A stretch of 8,354 nt of DNA from Dehalococcoidia bacterium. GTDB lineage: Bacteria > Chloroflexota > Dehalococcoidia > JACVQG01. Numbering within the stretch: position 1 is the stretch's first letter; the number at the start of each line of letters is the position of its first letter. The position numbers were made by a program, and so were the translations under genes. The DNA lies in assembly GCA_015661045.1 (NCBI GenBank), contig JACVQG010000157.1:1-8354 (forward strand), written 5' to 3'. Positions 1 through 4,886 of the stretch are shown in pieces. Below the pieces are notes generated by a model. The model searched no databases and was not told the DNA's origin. It was given only the letters and a program-made list of their open reading frames with translations.

Positions 1-267
1 CGTGTACTTGGCCATCCCCCAGAGAAACCGCAGGTACATGGCAGGAGTAGCCCCCCGGATAAAGGGGTATTCCCCGGGGAACCCCAGGTCTTCCAGATAA
101 TCGAAACCCTTTTCCTCCAGGTCCAGGGGTGTGTAAATTCTCTTTAGTTGCATGCCGGAGTTGTTGGTAAACTCTTTTTTCCGTTCCTTTTGAAACTCCT
201 GCGCGTTCTCTTTCTCCCATTTATCTCTGGCAGCTTTGAGTTTATCTATCTTTGACTTTTCAGACAT
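1..267 (-). CDS. Acyl-CoA mutase large subunit, methylmalonyl-CoA mutase-like (N-terminal part, runs off the left edge)
   Basis: The minus strand encodes 89 residues from ATG at 267 to the window edge with no stop. After a charged, Lys/Glu-rich N-terminal helix (about residues 1-35) comes the family pattern: RIYTPLDL (43-50), a FDYLEDLGFPGEYPF stretch (55-69), then RGATPAMY and LWGMAKYT. This matches the start of the CoA-binding TIM-barrel domain of adenosylcobalamin-dependent methylmalonyl-CoA/isobutyryl-CoA-type mutases, which rearrange acyl-CoA carbon skeletons. Family members usually read RG-x-Y-x-x-MY here; this protein has Thr in place of that Tyr, so the substrate may not be methylmalonyl-CoA. 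A purine-rich site (GAAAGG, about 285-290) precedes the ATG. It lies 17 bases after the VOC gene and is surely co-transcribed with it. The B12 domain, in this gene or in a separate small subunit, is outside the window. The family assignment is firm; the substrate is unknown. Confidence 0.9.
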   Translation of the reverse strand, partial: MSEKSKIDKLKAARDKWEKENAQEFQKERKKEFTNNSGMQLKRIYTPLDLEEKGFDYLEDLGFPGEYPFIRGATPAMYLRFLWGMAKYT

Positions 268-284
268 ATCTTCTGACCTACCTT

Positions 285-713
285 TCAATAACTTTTTTGC
301 ATGAAATCGGCAATCTCCGGGTCCTCGGCTAGCATTATCAGAAGCCCTTTAGTGTAACGGGGGTTGACCCACGCGGCACGGAAGGGAGATGCGTCAGTAG
401 GAATCCTTTCCACGAACTCCACCCCTTTTGCCCTGAGGGCGCTGGTTTCAGCATCCAGATTATCGGAGATAAGGCAAAGGGAGCGCAGACCCTCACCGCG
501 CTGCTCAATATGCTTTGCCAGTGCGGCCCGTGGGTGCGATGGCTCCTGGACGATGATATAGTTCTGCCCTATGCGGAAGAGGGCATTGGTAACTCCCTCC
601 TCAGGAAAGCGGACGATTTTGGATGGTTTCAGCCCCCACAGGTCGTCGTAAAGCTTGAGGGTATCCTGCATATTGCTTACGGCGTGATGTACATGGCTCA
701 ATCTGGTTATCAT
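285..713 (-). CDS. VOC (glyoxalase-fold) protein, methylmalonyl-CoA epimerase-like, with most metal ligands replaced
   Basis: This 142-residue protein has the two beta-alpha-beta-beta-beta repeats of the vicinal oxygen chelate fold: RLSHVHHAV at the start, YDDLWGL at 22-28, RGEGLRSLCL at 72-81 and KGLLIMLAE near the end. Length and layout fit methylmalonyl-CoA epimerase, and the next gene downstream is an acyl-CoA mutase, the usual partner. Judged from memory of that family, the metal ligands sit at His in the first strand, Gln/Glu four residues before a Pro, His in GLHH, and Glu in a GxxIEL motif. Here only His7 is kept. The others are Ile54, Arg77-Ser78 and Met127. It may therefore be a non-metal or non-epimerase VOC protein acting on a CoA ester. 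The ATG at 711-713 has a GGGAG site about 5 bases upstream. Fold confident; epimerase activity doubtful. Confidence 0.85.
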   Translation of the reverse strand: MITRLSHVHHAVSNMQDTLKLYDDLWGLKPSKIVRFPEEGVTNALFRIGQNYIIVQEPSHPRAALAKHIEQRGEGLRSLCLISDNLDAETSALRAKGVEFVERIPTDASPFRAAWVNPRYTKGLLIMLAEDPEIADFMQKSY

Positions 714-744
714 TGGGACTCCCTTCTACCCTTAAAGTAGTTGA

Positions 745-773
745 AGTATGGCAAAACTATGGGGGCATGTCAA
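745..773 (-). promoter_or_regulatory. Candidate sigma70-type promoter of the VOC-mutase operon
   Basis: Read on the minus strand there is a perfect TTGACA (773 down to 768), a 17-base spacer and CATACT (750 down to 745; four of six consensus positions). Transcription would begin near 738, about 25 bases before the VOC start codon, leaving room for its GGGAG ribosome site. This is a pattern match only. Confidence 0.45.
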
Positions 774-887
774 GAGTAATAAATGTAAAAGGTCTTTGCA
801 TTTTAGGCCTAATATGCAAGGATAGACCAGACCGTTGCTCAGTCTTGGCTTCTATCATTTAGCGTCCAAGCTATAAAAATTGTTTGA

Positions 888-942
888 CCTTTGTACCCCA
901 CCCTGAGATCATTCATTCCGACATGTCGGGAGATGACAAAGG
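888..942. repeat. Small palindromic intergenic element
   Basis: CCTTTGT (888-894) is the reverse complement of ACAAAGG (936-942). Between them sits the perfect 12-bp palindrome CCGACATGTCGG (918-929), which extends through a T-G pair to TTCCGACATGTCGGGA. The nested symmetry in a gene-free stretch looks like a dispersed small intergenic repeat, not a terminator, because no T-run follows on either strand. Confidence 0.5.
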
Positions 943-957
943 AACACCTGTCGATGC

Positions 958-1110
958 TGTCATTCTGTCCGAGCGGGTATCCCGATATATCGGGATGTTT
1001 TACTCGGAGAGGAAGCACAGCGACCGAAGAATCTCCTGTGCCACCCTGCGTCAGAATGCCATTTCAACGACAAGTGCAACTGGAGATTCTTCACTTCGTT
1101 CAGAATGACA
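958..1110. repeat. MITE-like palindromic element (153 bp) with two pairs of inverted arms and a nested hairpin
   Basis: TGTCATTCTG (958-967) is the exact reverse complement of CAGAATGACA (1101-1110), and GAAGAATCTCC (1026-1036) is the exact reverse complement of GGAGATTCTTC (1082-1092). The left arm is interrupted by a second hairpin: CCGAG (969-973) pairs with CTCGG (1003-1007) around the perfect 18-bp palindrome ATCCCGATATATCGGGAT (979-996). The wording of the arms (cattctg, gaagaatctcc) resembles intergenic repeats I recall from several bacterial genomes. No transposase is encoded, so it would be non-autonomous. Reading frames across it (for example 891-1295) are artefacts. Confidence 0.65.
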
Positions 1111-1268
1111 TAGGAACGCGGCACTTACTCAGCAAAGATAATAAGTCAATGACCATAATCGGGACGAGAAAAAGCAAAGAATTCGTTCAGAATGACATAG
1201 GAACGCGGCACTTACTCAGCAAAGATAATAAGTCAATGACCATAATCGGGACGAGAAAAAGCAAAGAA
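1095..1268. repeat. Perfect tandem duplication, 2 x 87 bp
   Basis: Bases 1095-1181 are repeated without a mismatch at 1182-1268, and two further bases (1269-1270) continue the pattern. The unit begins TTCGTTCAGAATGACA, so it starts inside the right arm of the palindromic element at 958-1110. Because 87 is a multiple of three, the repeat yields a spurious repetitive reading frame. Perfect identity implies a recent duplication or an assembly artefact. It ends exactly where the coding remnant of the 4Fe-4S protein begins. Confidence 0.9.
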
Positions 1269-1269
1269 T

Positions 1270-1404
1270 TGTCCCATGAGTTTAGGGGTTCGTAAGATGG
1301 TGCAAGGCGGCTCCATGGAGAATATGGAGTGCATTTTGTGCGGGACATGCGTTGATAACTGCCCCAATGGAGTAATCAGGTTCTCGTGGAGCAGTAAAGC
1401 TTAA
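1270..1404 (+). pseudogene. C-terminal stump of a 4Fe-4S dicluster-type protein
   Basis: From TGT at 1270 to TAA at 1402-1404 the plus strand reads CPMSLGVRKMVQGGSMEN followed by MECILCGTCVDNCPNGVIRF. The CxxCxxCxxxCP motif is a complete [4Fe-4S] cluster site, and the preceding CP-M-x-V-x-x-MVxxGSMEN stretch is, from memory, the usual run-in to the last cluster of larger 4Fe-4S membrane-associated electron-transfer proteins. Homology stops abruptly at the 87-bp repeat and the frame meets a stop at 1243-1245, so the N-terminal several hundred residues are missing. An ATG at 1276 could give a 42-residue peptide, but it has no convincing ribosome site. Its stop lies two bases from the end of the facing substrate-binding-protein remnant. 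Most likely a truncated gene. Confidence 0.7.
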
Positions 1405-1406
1405 TC

Positions 1407-1550
1407 TTATTTCTTGCCGAATATTTGCTCCAAGATACCCGACTTAAGGTCGTTATTGGACTGTTCAGCCGCCTCCCAGGTGCGGTTCCATATCTTTTTT
1501 GGAGTAAACCTCACCTTTTCGGGAGTGAAATCCGGCATGTCTTTCCTCAG
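1407..1550 (-). pseudogene. Out-of-frame original C-terminus of the substrate-binding protein
   Basis: In a frame different from the upstream coding frame, the minus strand from 1550 down to TAA at 1407-1409 encodes 47 residues beginning LRKDMPDFTPEKV, continuing RFTPKKIWNRTWEAAEQ and ending ILEQIFGKK. This reads like the normal tail of AfuA/FbpA-type binding proteins. In frame, the gene reads GISTS and then goes off into unrelated residues. Adding one base near 1551 would give GISTS followed by LRKDMPDF. The good codon structure of the abandoned frame shows the shift is recent or a sequencing error. Confidence 0.75.
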
Positions 1551-2490
1551 AGGTTGAGATCCCGTGAGGAGCGCCCTTGGCCAGGAGCACTGGTTGTATC
1601 TGACCTACGCTGCCCTCCTCCGTAGCTATAGTTTTAATGGGAGCGCCTTCCATAACTAAAAATGATATCTCTGAGGAACCGCCGCCAAAATCCATAGCAT
1701 ATTCACCTCTGCCTACCATAAGGTAAGCCTCCCGGTGGCCTCCCGGCCATAGTGAAAGCTCCTGCCGGGCCAGGCGTCGAAAGTAGTCATAATCGAGTAC
1801 TTTATGGTAGGTGAGTGTTGAAAACAGATTTAACCCTGCCCCGGTACCCCGCGGGTCTGACATGATTATTTGCCCCTTCCATTTTGGATTCAGCACATCG
1901 TTCCAGGACTTGATTTCATCAGGTTTGACCTTGTTAGTGTTGACGACCGGACCCAGGTAAGTAAGCCCAAAAGCGATGATTTGCTTCTGGGGTCCATAAA
2001 CCGGGTCAACATAAAAAACACTCCTATCCTTAAGCACAGGTAATGACTCAACTGCGCTCTCGGCCAGGTCGCTTAAAACGATCTCAGTGCTGCTGCTGAC
2101 GCCAGTTTGCACAACATCAGCGACCGGTTTGCCTATACCTCGTTCTACTTTCAATTTTTCAGCCTGTTGCCGCCCCGGCAAGATGAGCAAGTCTATAGGG
2201 ATTCCATACTGGGCGGTGAAAGCTGTGGCTAGAGTCCGACCCGCTGCAGCAAAGGGTGAATCCCCATAGATAACAAGTCTGCCTTCTTTTTTGGCAGCCT
2301 CGATAACTTTAGCCCAGGTAGCGTCTAGAGAGGTTGGAGTCGGGATGTTGGATGCAGGAGCGGATATGGGGACGGGCGCGACAGGGGACGCTGGTGCTGT
2401 GGGCACAGATTTGGGGGTGCAGGATAAAATGGTGGCGAGGATGGCTAAAATTACTATTACAGGTATTAATGACAAACGCTTGCTTTTCAT
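1465..2490 (-). CDS. ABC-transporter substrate-binding lipoprotein (AfuA/FbpA-like), C-terminus frameshifted
   Basis: 341 residues as read. It begins with a lipoprotein signal (MKSKR, hydrophobic stretch, then ILSC with Cys24 as lipid anchor) and a Pro/Ala/Thr linker to about residue 55. The solute-binding fold then starts with TWAKVIEAAKKEGRLVIYGD. Family features include the VVNTNKV hinge strand, the SWNDVLNPKWKGQIIMSDPR block and YAMDFGGG. These are typical of periplasmic iron(III)- or small-anion-type binding proteins on the outer face of the membrane; the ligand cannot be read. After GAPH (residue 309) the usual hPNAA-x-FinW-xLSkEGQ segment of about 25-30 residues is absent. A one-base shift then replaces the true tail, which continues to 1407. 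AAGGA lies about 8 bases before the ATG. No permease or ATPase is adjacent. Family certain; probably a damaged gene. Confidence 0.85.
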   Translation of the reverse strand: MKSKRLSLIPVIVILAILATILSCTPKSVPTAPASPVAPVPISAPASNIPTPTSLDATWAKVIEAAKKEGRLVIYGDSPFAAAGRTLATAFTAQYGIPIDLLILPGRQQAEKLKVERGIGKPVADVVQTGVSSSTEIVLSDLAESAVESLPVLKDRSVFYVDPVYGPQKQIIAFGLTYLGPVVNTNKVKPDEIKSWNDVLNPKWKGQIIMSDPRGTGAGLNLFSTLTYHKVLDYDYFRRLARQELSLWPGGHREAYLMVGRGEYAMDFGGGSSEISFLVMEGAPIKTIATEEGSVGQIQPVLLAKGAPHGISTSEERHAGFHSRKGEVYSKKDMEPHLGGG

Positions 2491-2860
2491 TTTTATTTCC
2501 TTTTGATATTATCCATCAGGTGCTTATTTTGCTGTCTGGCATTGGTGAATCGGCCAAATAATAACATGCGGAATGTGGTTTGTAAACAGGATGTGGGTAT
2601 ACCAAAATCCACCGCCAATTCAATGTGGCTGAAGGGGCCATTCTTTCACCCAGGTGGTGTTGAGCAATCCTATTCGGGAGGCGGCAATTAATCTCTCCCT
2701 TTACCAAAGGGGGAGAACTGGCCCGCTACCTTTCGTAGGCATTGATGCTATTGTTTGATAGCGGATTTAGGTATAGGTCATTACTCAGGTAAGGATTTAT
2801 CCTTCGACAATATTTATTACTGCGGCCAGGCGCTCCGGATGGTCCGAGCCGAGCGCAAAA
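2491..2860. other. Intergenic stretch with small inverted repeats, no supported gene
   Basis: This stretch holds the ribosome site of the minus-strand binding-protein gene and then about 350 bases with no convincing coding frame. Recognisable structure includes an 11-bp hairpin at 2692-2716 (arms TCTCTCCCTTT and AAAGGGGGAGA, one G-T pair), GCTAT/ATAGC at 2747-2762, AAGGAT/ATCCTT around 2793-2806, and a nested hairpin GCGCTC/GAGCGC at 2830-2856. None is followed by a T-run, so I do not call terminators. A short minus-strand frame at 2797-2880 has reasonable codon structure but no recognisable family. Confidence 0.5.
2692..2716. repeat. Small hairpin repeat
   Basis: TCTCTCCCTTT (2692-2702) pairs with AAAGGGGGAGA (2706-2716) across a 3-base loop, with one G-T pair. 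The sequence style (ctctccc...gggagag) resembles dispersed intergenic repeats. It has no T-run on either side. Confidence 0.5.
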
Positions 2861-2864
2861 TGGG

Positions 2865-2894
2865 TTGATGTGAGCTTCATAATGGCTCTATAAT
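2865..2894 (+). promoter_or_regulatory. Promoter of vapBC
   Basis: TTGATG (2865-2870), an 18-base spacer and a perfect TATAAT (2889-2894). Transcription would start near 2901, 28 bases before the GTG start of the antitoxin, which also argues against the upstream ATG at 2908. Confidence 0.6.
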
Positions 2895-2916
2895 AATGCT
2901 GAAATAGATGCATTAT
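2893..2916. promoter_or_regulatory. Candidate vapBC autoregulatory operator
   Basis: ATAATGC (2893-2899) and GCATTAT (2910-2916) are exact inverted repeats with a 10-base spacer, overlapping the -10 box and the expected transcription start. VapB-family antitoxins, alone or with VapC, commonly bind such dyads to repress their own operon. Confidence 0.5.
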
Positions 2917-2928
2917 GGAGCCAATTCC

Positions 2929-3163
2929 GTGCCTGTAAATTTGTCGGTCAAAAATGTTCCCGATGACCTCGCTGACAAACTTCGTAAGAGGGCGAAGCGC
3001 CACCATCGCTCCCTTCAAGGCGAGCTGATGGTTATCCTGGAGGAGGCCTCCGGGCCCGGCAACGCTATCTCTCGACGAAGCAGGGAAACGCCTGGAAGCC
3101 CTTGGCCTGGCAACAGGTGACGAATCAACGGCCTGGATCCGGGAACTAAGAAATGCCCGCTAA
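2929..3163 (+). pseudogene. vapB: VapB/FitA-type antitoxin, frame broken by one extra base
   Basis: From GTG 2929 (GGAG at 2917-2920, 8 bases upstream) the protein reads VPVNLSVKNVPDDLADKLRK then RAKRHHRSLQGELMVILEEA. This is the ribbon-helix-helix DNA-binding and dimerisation domain of FitA/VapB antitoxins. After residue 43 the frame drifts into PGNAISRRS and stops at 3118-3120. One base over, the lost toxin-binding tail is intact: ATLSLDEAGKRLEALGLATG, then DESTAWIRELRNAR and TAA at 3161-3163. Removing one base in GGGCCC (3052-3057) would restore a normal 77-residue antitoxin whose end overlaps the toxin start by 11 bases, the usual coupled arrangement. As given, DNA binding could survive but toxin neutralisation should be lost. 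Either a real mutation or a sequence error. Confidence 0.8.
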
Positions 3164-3581
3164 GGTGGTTGATGCCTCTGTCCTGGCGGCCTGGTGCTTC
3201 AGGGAACCGCGGGCGCAGGAAGCCCTGGGACTCATCCAGGGATCTGACCTGTACGCACCTTCCCTTCTGGCCTACGAACTTGCCAGTATTGCCAAGCGGA
3301 AAGCCGCTGCTTATCCGCAAAGTCTGGCTATCCTCGGTGAAGCTCCCCATACAGCCCTCGCCCTGCCCATCCGCTGGTGCGATGTGGATCATATGGCAGT
3401 ATTACACCTGGCTATGGGCAACGACCTCACCACCTATGATGCCAGCTATCTCTATCTGGCACGAGAGTTGGGAGCGCGACTGGTCACGTTTGACGGGCGG
3501 TTAGCACGGGCTGCAGCGAAGACCGGGTCGCGTGATACGATACCGCCAAAATATGGCTCCGATTCATCACGATTCAGTTGA
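3153..3581 (+). CDS. vapC: VapC-type PIN-domain toxin ribonuclease
   Basis: 142 residues from ATG 3153. The PIN fold begins with KVVDASVLAAW, and the four acidic residues expected at the Mg2+ site are all present: Asp7, Glu42 (in AYELASI), Asp96 (in TTYDASYLYLA) and Asp114 (in VTFDGRLA). Such toxins cleave tRNA or other RNA and slow growth unless bound by the cognate antitoxin. The start codon lies inside the last codons of the undamaged antitoxin frame, so translation was coupled. The last roughly 18 residues after GSRDT look like a loose extension. The toxin is intact while its antitoxin is frameshifted in this sequence. Family certain; exact RNA target unknown. Confidence 0.9.
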   Translation: MPAKVVDASVLAAWCFREPRAQEALGLIQGSDLYAPSLLAYELASIAKRKAAAYPQSLAILGEAPHTALALPIRWCDVDHMAVLHLAMGNDLTTYDASYLYLARELGARLVTFDGRLARAAAKTGSRDTIPPKYGSDSSRFS

Positions 3582-3707
3582 TCCGCTCCTCCTCTATTTA
3601 CTCCTCCATCTTAATCTTGTGGGTTCGTGCAACTATCCCTAACGAGGAGGCCCCTATGTGGTTAAACCGCCCTAAATTCTTGGGTTACACTCGGCTGTAA
3701 AAGCTGT

Positions 3708-3736
3708 TTGACTGAATGTAATCAATGCGGTAGAAT
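3708..3736 (+). promoter_or_regulatory. Promoter of the dehydratase-lyase gene cluster
   Basis: TTGACT (3708-3713), a 17-base spacer and TAGAAT (3731-3736) form a near-consensus sigma70-type promoter. Transcription would begin near 3743, only about 6 bases before the ATG at 3749. No Shine-Dalgarno sequence is visible, so the first gene may be translated from a leaderless or near-leaderless message. Confidence 0.6.
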
Positions 3737-3746
3737 ACCGTATTCT
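3732..3746. promoter_or_regulatory. Operator-like dyad on the -10 box
   Basis: AGAATACCGTATTCT is a perfect 7-1-7 inverted repeat that covers the -10 box and the expected start of transcription. A repressor bound here would block the promoter. The regulator is not in the window. Confidence 0.5.
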
Positions 3747-3748
3747 TT

Positions 3749-3952
3749 ATGAATAAATTCAGGCAGTGGATAGAGAACAGGCACGTTTACTCCCGCAACT
3801 GGAAGGCCATGATGGGAGGAAAGGTGCTGGGCTATTTCTGCTGTTACCTGCCGGAAGAAATCGCCTATGCCGCTGGCGTCCTGCCGGTAAGGATTGTCCC
3901 GGGCAGTGAGCCACAGGACTTAAGTCCTGGGGCATACCTGCGTCCAGATTGA
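3749..3952 (+). pseudogene. 2-hydroxyacyl-CoA dehydratase / benzoyl-CoA reductase-type subunit, N-terminal fragment
   Basis: From ATG 3749 the frame reads MNKFRQWIENRHVYSRNWKA, then GGKVLGYFCCYLPEEIAYAAGVLPVRI and GSEPQD. This is the typical N-terminal region of HgdB/BcrB-BcrC family subunits (Cys31-Cys32 in FCCYLPEE; the PEEIAYAAGVLPVR block). It ends in the unrelated LSPGAYLRPD and a TGA at 3950-3952. Family proteins continue for roughly 40 residues with a CPFCRD-type cysteine motif that helps hold the [4Fe-4S] cluster; that segment is missing here. The rest of the protein resumes in another frame from 3924. The break lies at a perfect palindrome (3914-3929). Read together with the 3975-4847 part, this is one interrupted gene. 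Confidence 0.8.
3914..3929. repeat. Perfect 16-bp palindrome at the gene break
   Basis: CAGGACTTAAGTCCTG is its own reverse complement, and flanking CC/GG pairs extend it to 22 bp with one mismatch. It sits where the dehydratase frame is lost and about 40 family residues are missing. This is consistent with a deletion endpoint at a hairpin, or with an assembly collapse. Confidence 0.8.
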
Positions 3953-3974
3953 CCAGACCTATGAAAGCTGGCGG

Positions 3975-4847
3975 ATGTACCTGCCCCATACCTTTGACTA
4001 TTATCTTCCGATTCCAGGCAGCTTTGATGAATCGGGGAAGCTTAAGCCCTTTCTGGCTGCCGAGTTGGGCGATTTCAAGGTTGCCATTGGGGAATGGGTG
4101 GGTCGTGTCATCTCCAGTGCAGACATGGGAAGGGCTATAGATGTCTACAACCGGCACCGCCAGCTATTGCATAAATTATACGACCTGCGGCGTAGTGAGC
4201 CGCCTCAAATCTCAGGGACAGAGGCTTTTGAGGTTGTTCTCTCCAGCATGTTTGTGGATAAGGCGGAGCACAATATGTGGCTGGCCGAATTTCTGGAGAG
4301 TCTCTCTAAATCCAAAAAACGACTTCGGCCTGGCCCCCGACTGATGATCATTGGCGGAGAGAACCATGATCCTGAGCTGCTCAGTCTCATTGAAGAGCAG
4401 GGGGCAAACATTGTCATAGATGACCTGTGCATGGGCAGCCGCTATTTTTGGAACGAAGTCCTTCTACCCTCTCCCTTGTCCGAAACGGACTCCGCAACGC
4501 GGAGAGCAGGAGAGCGCCGGGGTGAAGGTGCACAAGTAGAAACACTCCTTCATGCCATAGCTGCCCGTTACCTGGAAAAGCCCGGTTGCCCGGTGAAGGA
4601 TATATCAAATGTGCGTGGTAGGCCCCGACACCAGCACCTGATGAAGCTAGCCCGGGAGTGGAATGTGCAGGGGGTGTTTATCGTCTACCAGAAGTTCTGC
4701 CACCCTCAGGAGTTGGACTTGCCTCCATTGAATAAGCTATTTCAGGATAACAACTTGCCAACCTGTGTGCTGGAGCTGGATACAACTCTATCGAAAGGTC
4801 AGGTAAAGACACGGACACAGGCATTCTTGGAGATGCTTGGGGAATAA
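3975..4847 (+). CDS. 2-hydroxyacyl-CoA dehydratase / benzoyl-CoA reductase-type subunit, main C-terminal part of the interrupted gene
   Basis: The frame is actually open from 3924 (GHTCVQIDQTYESWRMYLPH) and ends with TAA at 4845-4847. From ATG 3975 it gives 290 residues. Family landmarks are FDYYLPIPGSF, the AIDVYNRHRQL helix, a VVLSSMFVDKAEHN block, PRLMIIGGENHD (start of the second Rossmann-like domain), IVIDDLCMGSRYFWNEV, ARYLEKPGCP, YQKFCHPQELDLP and the closing KTRTQAFLEML. HgdB/Bcr-type subunits carry a [4Fe-4S] cluster and, with an ATP-dependent activator, carry out radical dehydration of 2-hydroxyacyl-CoA or reduction of aromatic acyl-CoA. Conserved Cys occur in DDLC and QKFC. About 23 residues after FWNEV (PSPLSETDSATRRAGERRGE region) are a palindromic in-frame insert. 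With the N-terminal break, function is doubtful. Partner activator not seen. Confidence 0.85.
   Translation: MYLPHTFDYYLPIPGSFDESGKLKPFLAAELGDFKVAIGEWVGRVISSADMGRAIDVYNRHRQLLHKLYDLRRSEPPQISGTEAFEVVLSSMFVDKAEHNMWLAEFLESLSKSKKRLRPGPRLMIIGGENHDPELLSLIEEQGANIVIDDLCMGSRYFWNEVLLPSPLSETDSATRRAGERRGEGAQVETLLHAIAARYLEKPGCPVKDISNVRGRPRHQHLMKLAREWNVQGVFIVYQKFCHPQELDLPPLNKLFQDNNLPTCVLELDTTLSKGQVKTRTQAFLEMLGE
4460..4528. repeat. In-frame palindromic insert (69 bp) inside the dehydratase gene
   Basis: CCTTCTACCCTCTCC (4460-4474) pairs imperfectly with GGAGA (4509-4513) and GGGGTGAAGG (4519-4528). The middle holds two perfect hairpins: GTCCG-aaa-CGGAC (4478-4490) and CTCCGC-aac-GCGGAG (4490-4504). Its 69 bases equal 23 codons, and the encoded Ser/Arg/Glu-rich stretch has no counterpart in the family as I know it. 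It resembles small palindromic repeats that settle in coding sequence without breaking the frame. Confidence 0.6.
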
Positions 4848-4886
4848 AAATTTTTGGACATTATTAAGTGTGGAAAGGTAACCCTG

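Noticed and set aside
714..1270. Repeats considered as a CRISPR array
   Set aside because: Only two copies, 87 bp long, directly adjacent with no spacers; no cas genes nearby.
891..1295. 134-codon plus-strand reading frame containing a 29-residue repeat
   Set aside because: It runs through palindromic elements and the 87-bp tandem copies; the repeat is in frame only because 87 is a multiple of three. No ribosome site or family resemblance.
2516..2707. 63-codon minus-strand reading frame
   Set aside because: It ends in a hairpin repeat, has no recognisable domain and no good ribosome site. It looks like intergenic repeat sequence.
2692..2716. Hairpin considered as a rho-independent terminator
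   Set aside because: No T-run follows it on either strand.
2797..2880. 27-codon minus-strand frame (MKLTSTHFALGSDHPERL...) divergent from vapBC
   Set aside because: Codon structure is reasonable and it might be a gene remnant, but it is too short, has only a weak ribosome site and overlaps a nested hairpin. No family could be assigned.
2908..2928. Upstream ATG at 2908 as the antitoxin start
   Set aside because: It lies only about 7 bases after the predicted transcription start, inside the operator-like dyad, and lacks a ribosome site. GTG 2929 has GGAG at 8 bases and begins where family homology begins.
4854..4886. TTG at 4854 as the start of the lyase lipoprotein
   Set aside because: It would put eleven residues before the signal peptide and has no ribosome site, whereas ATG 4887 has GGAAAGG at 8 bases and a normal lipoprotein signal.
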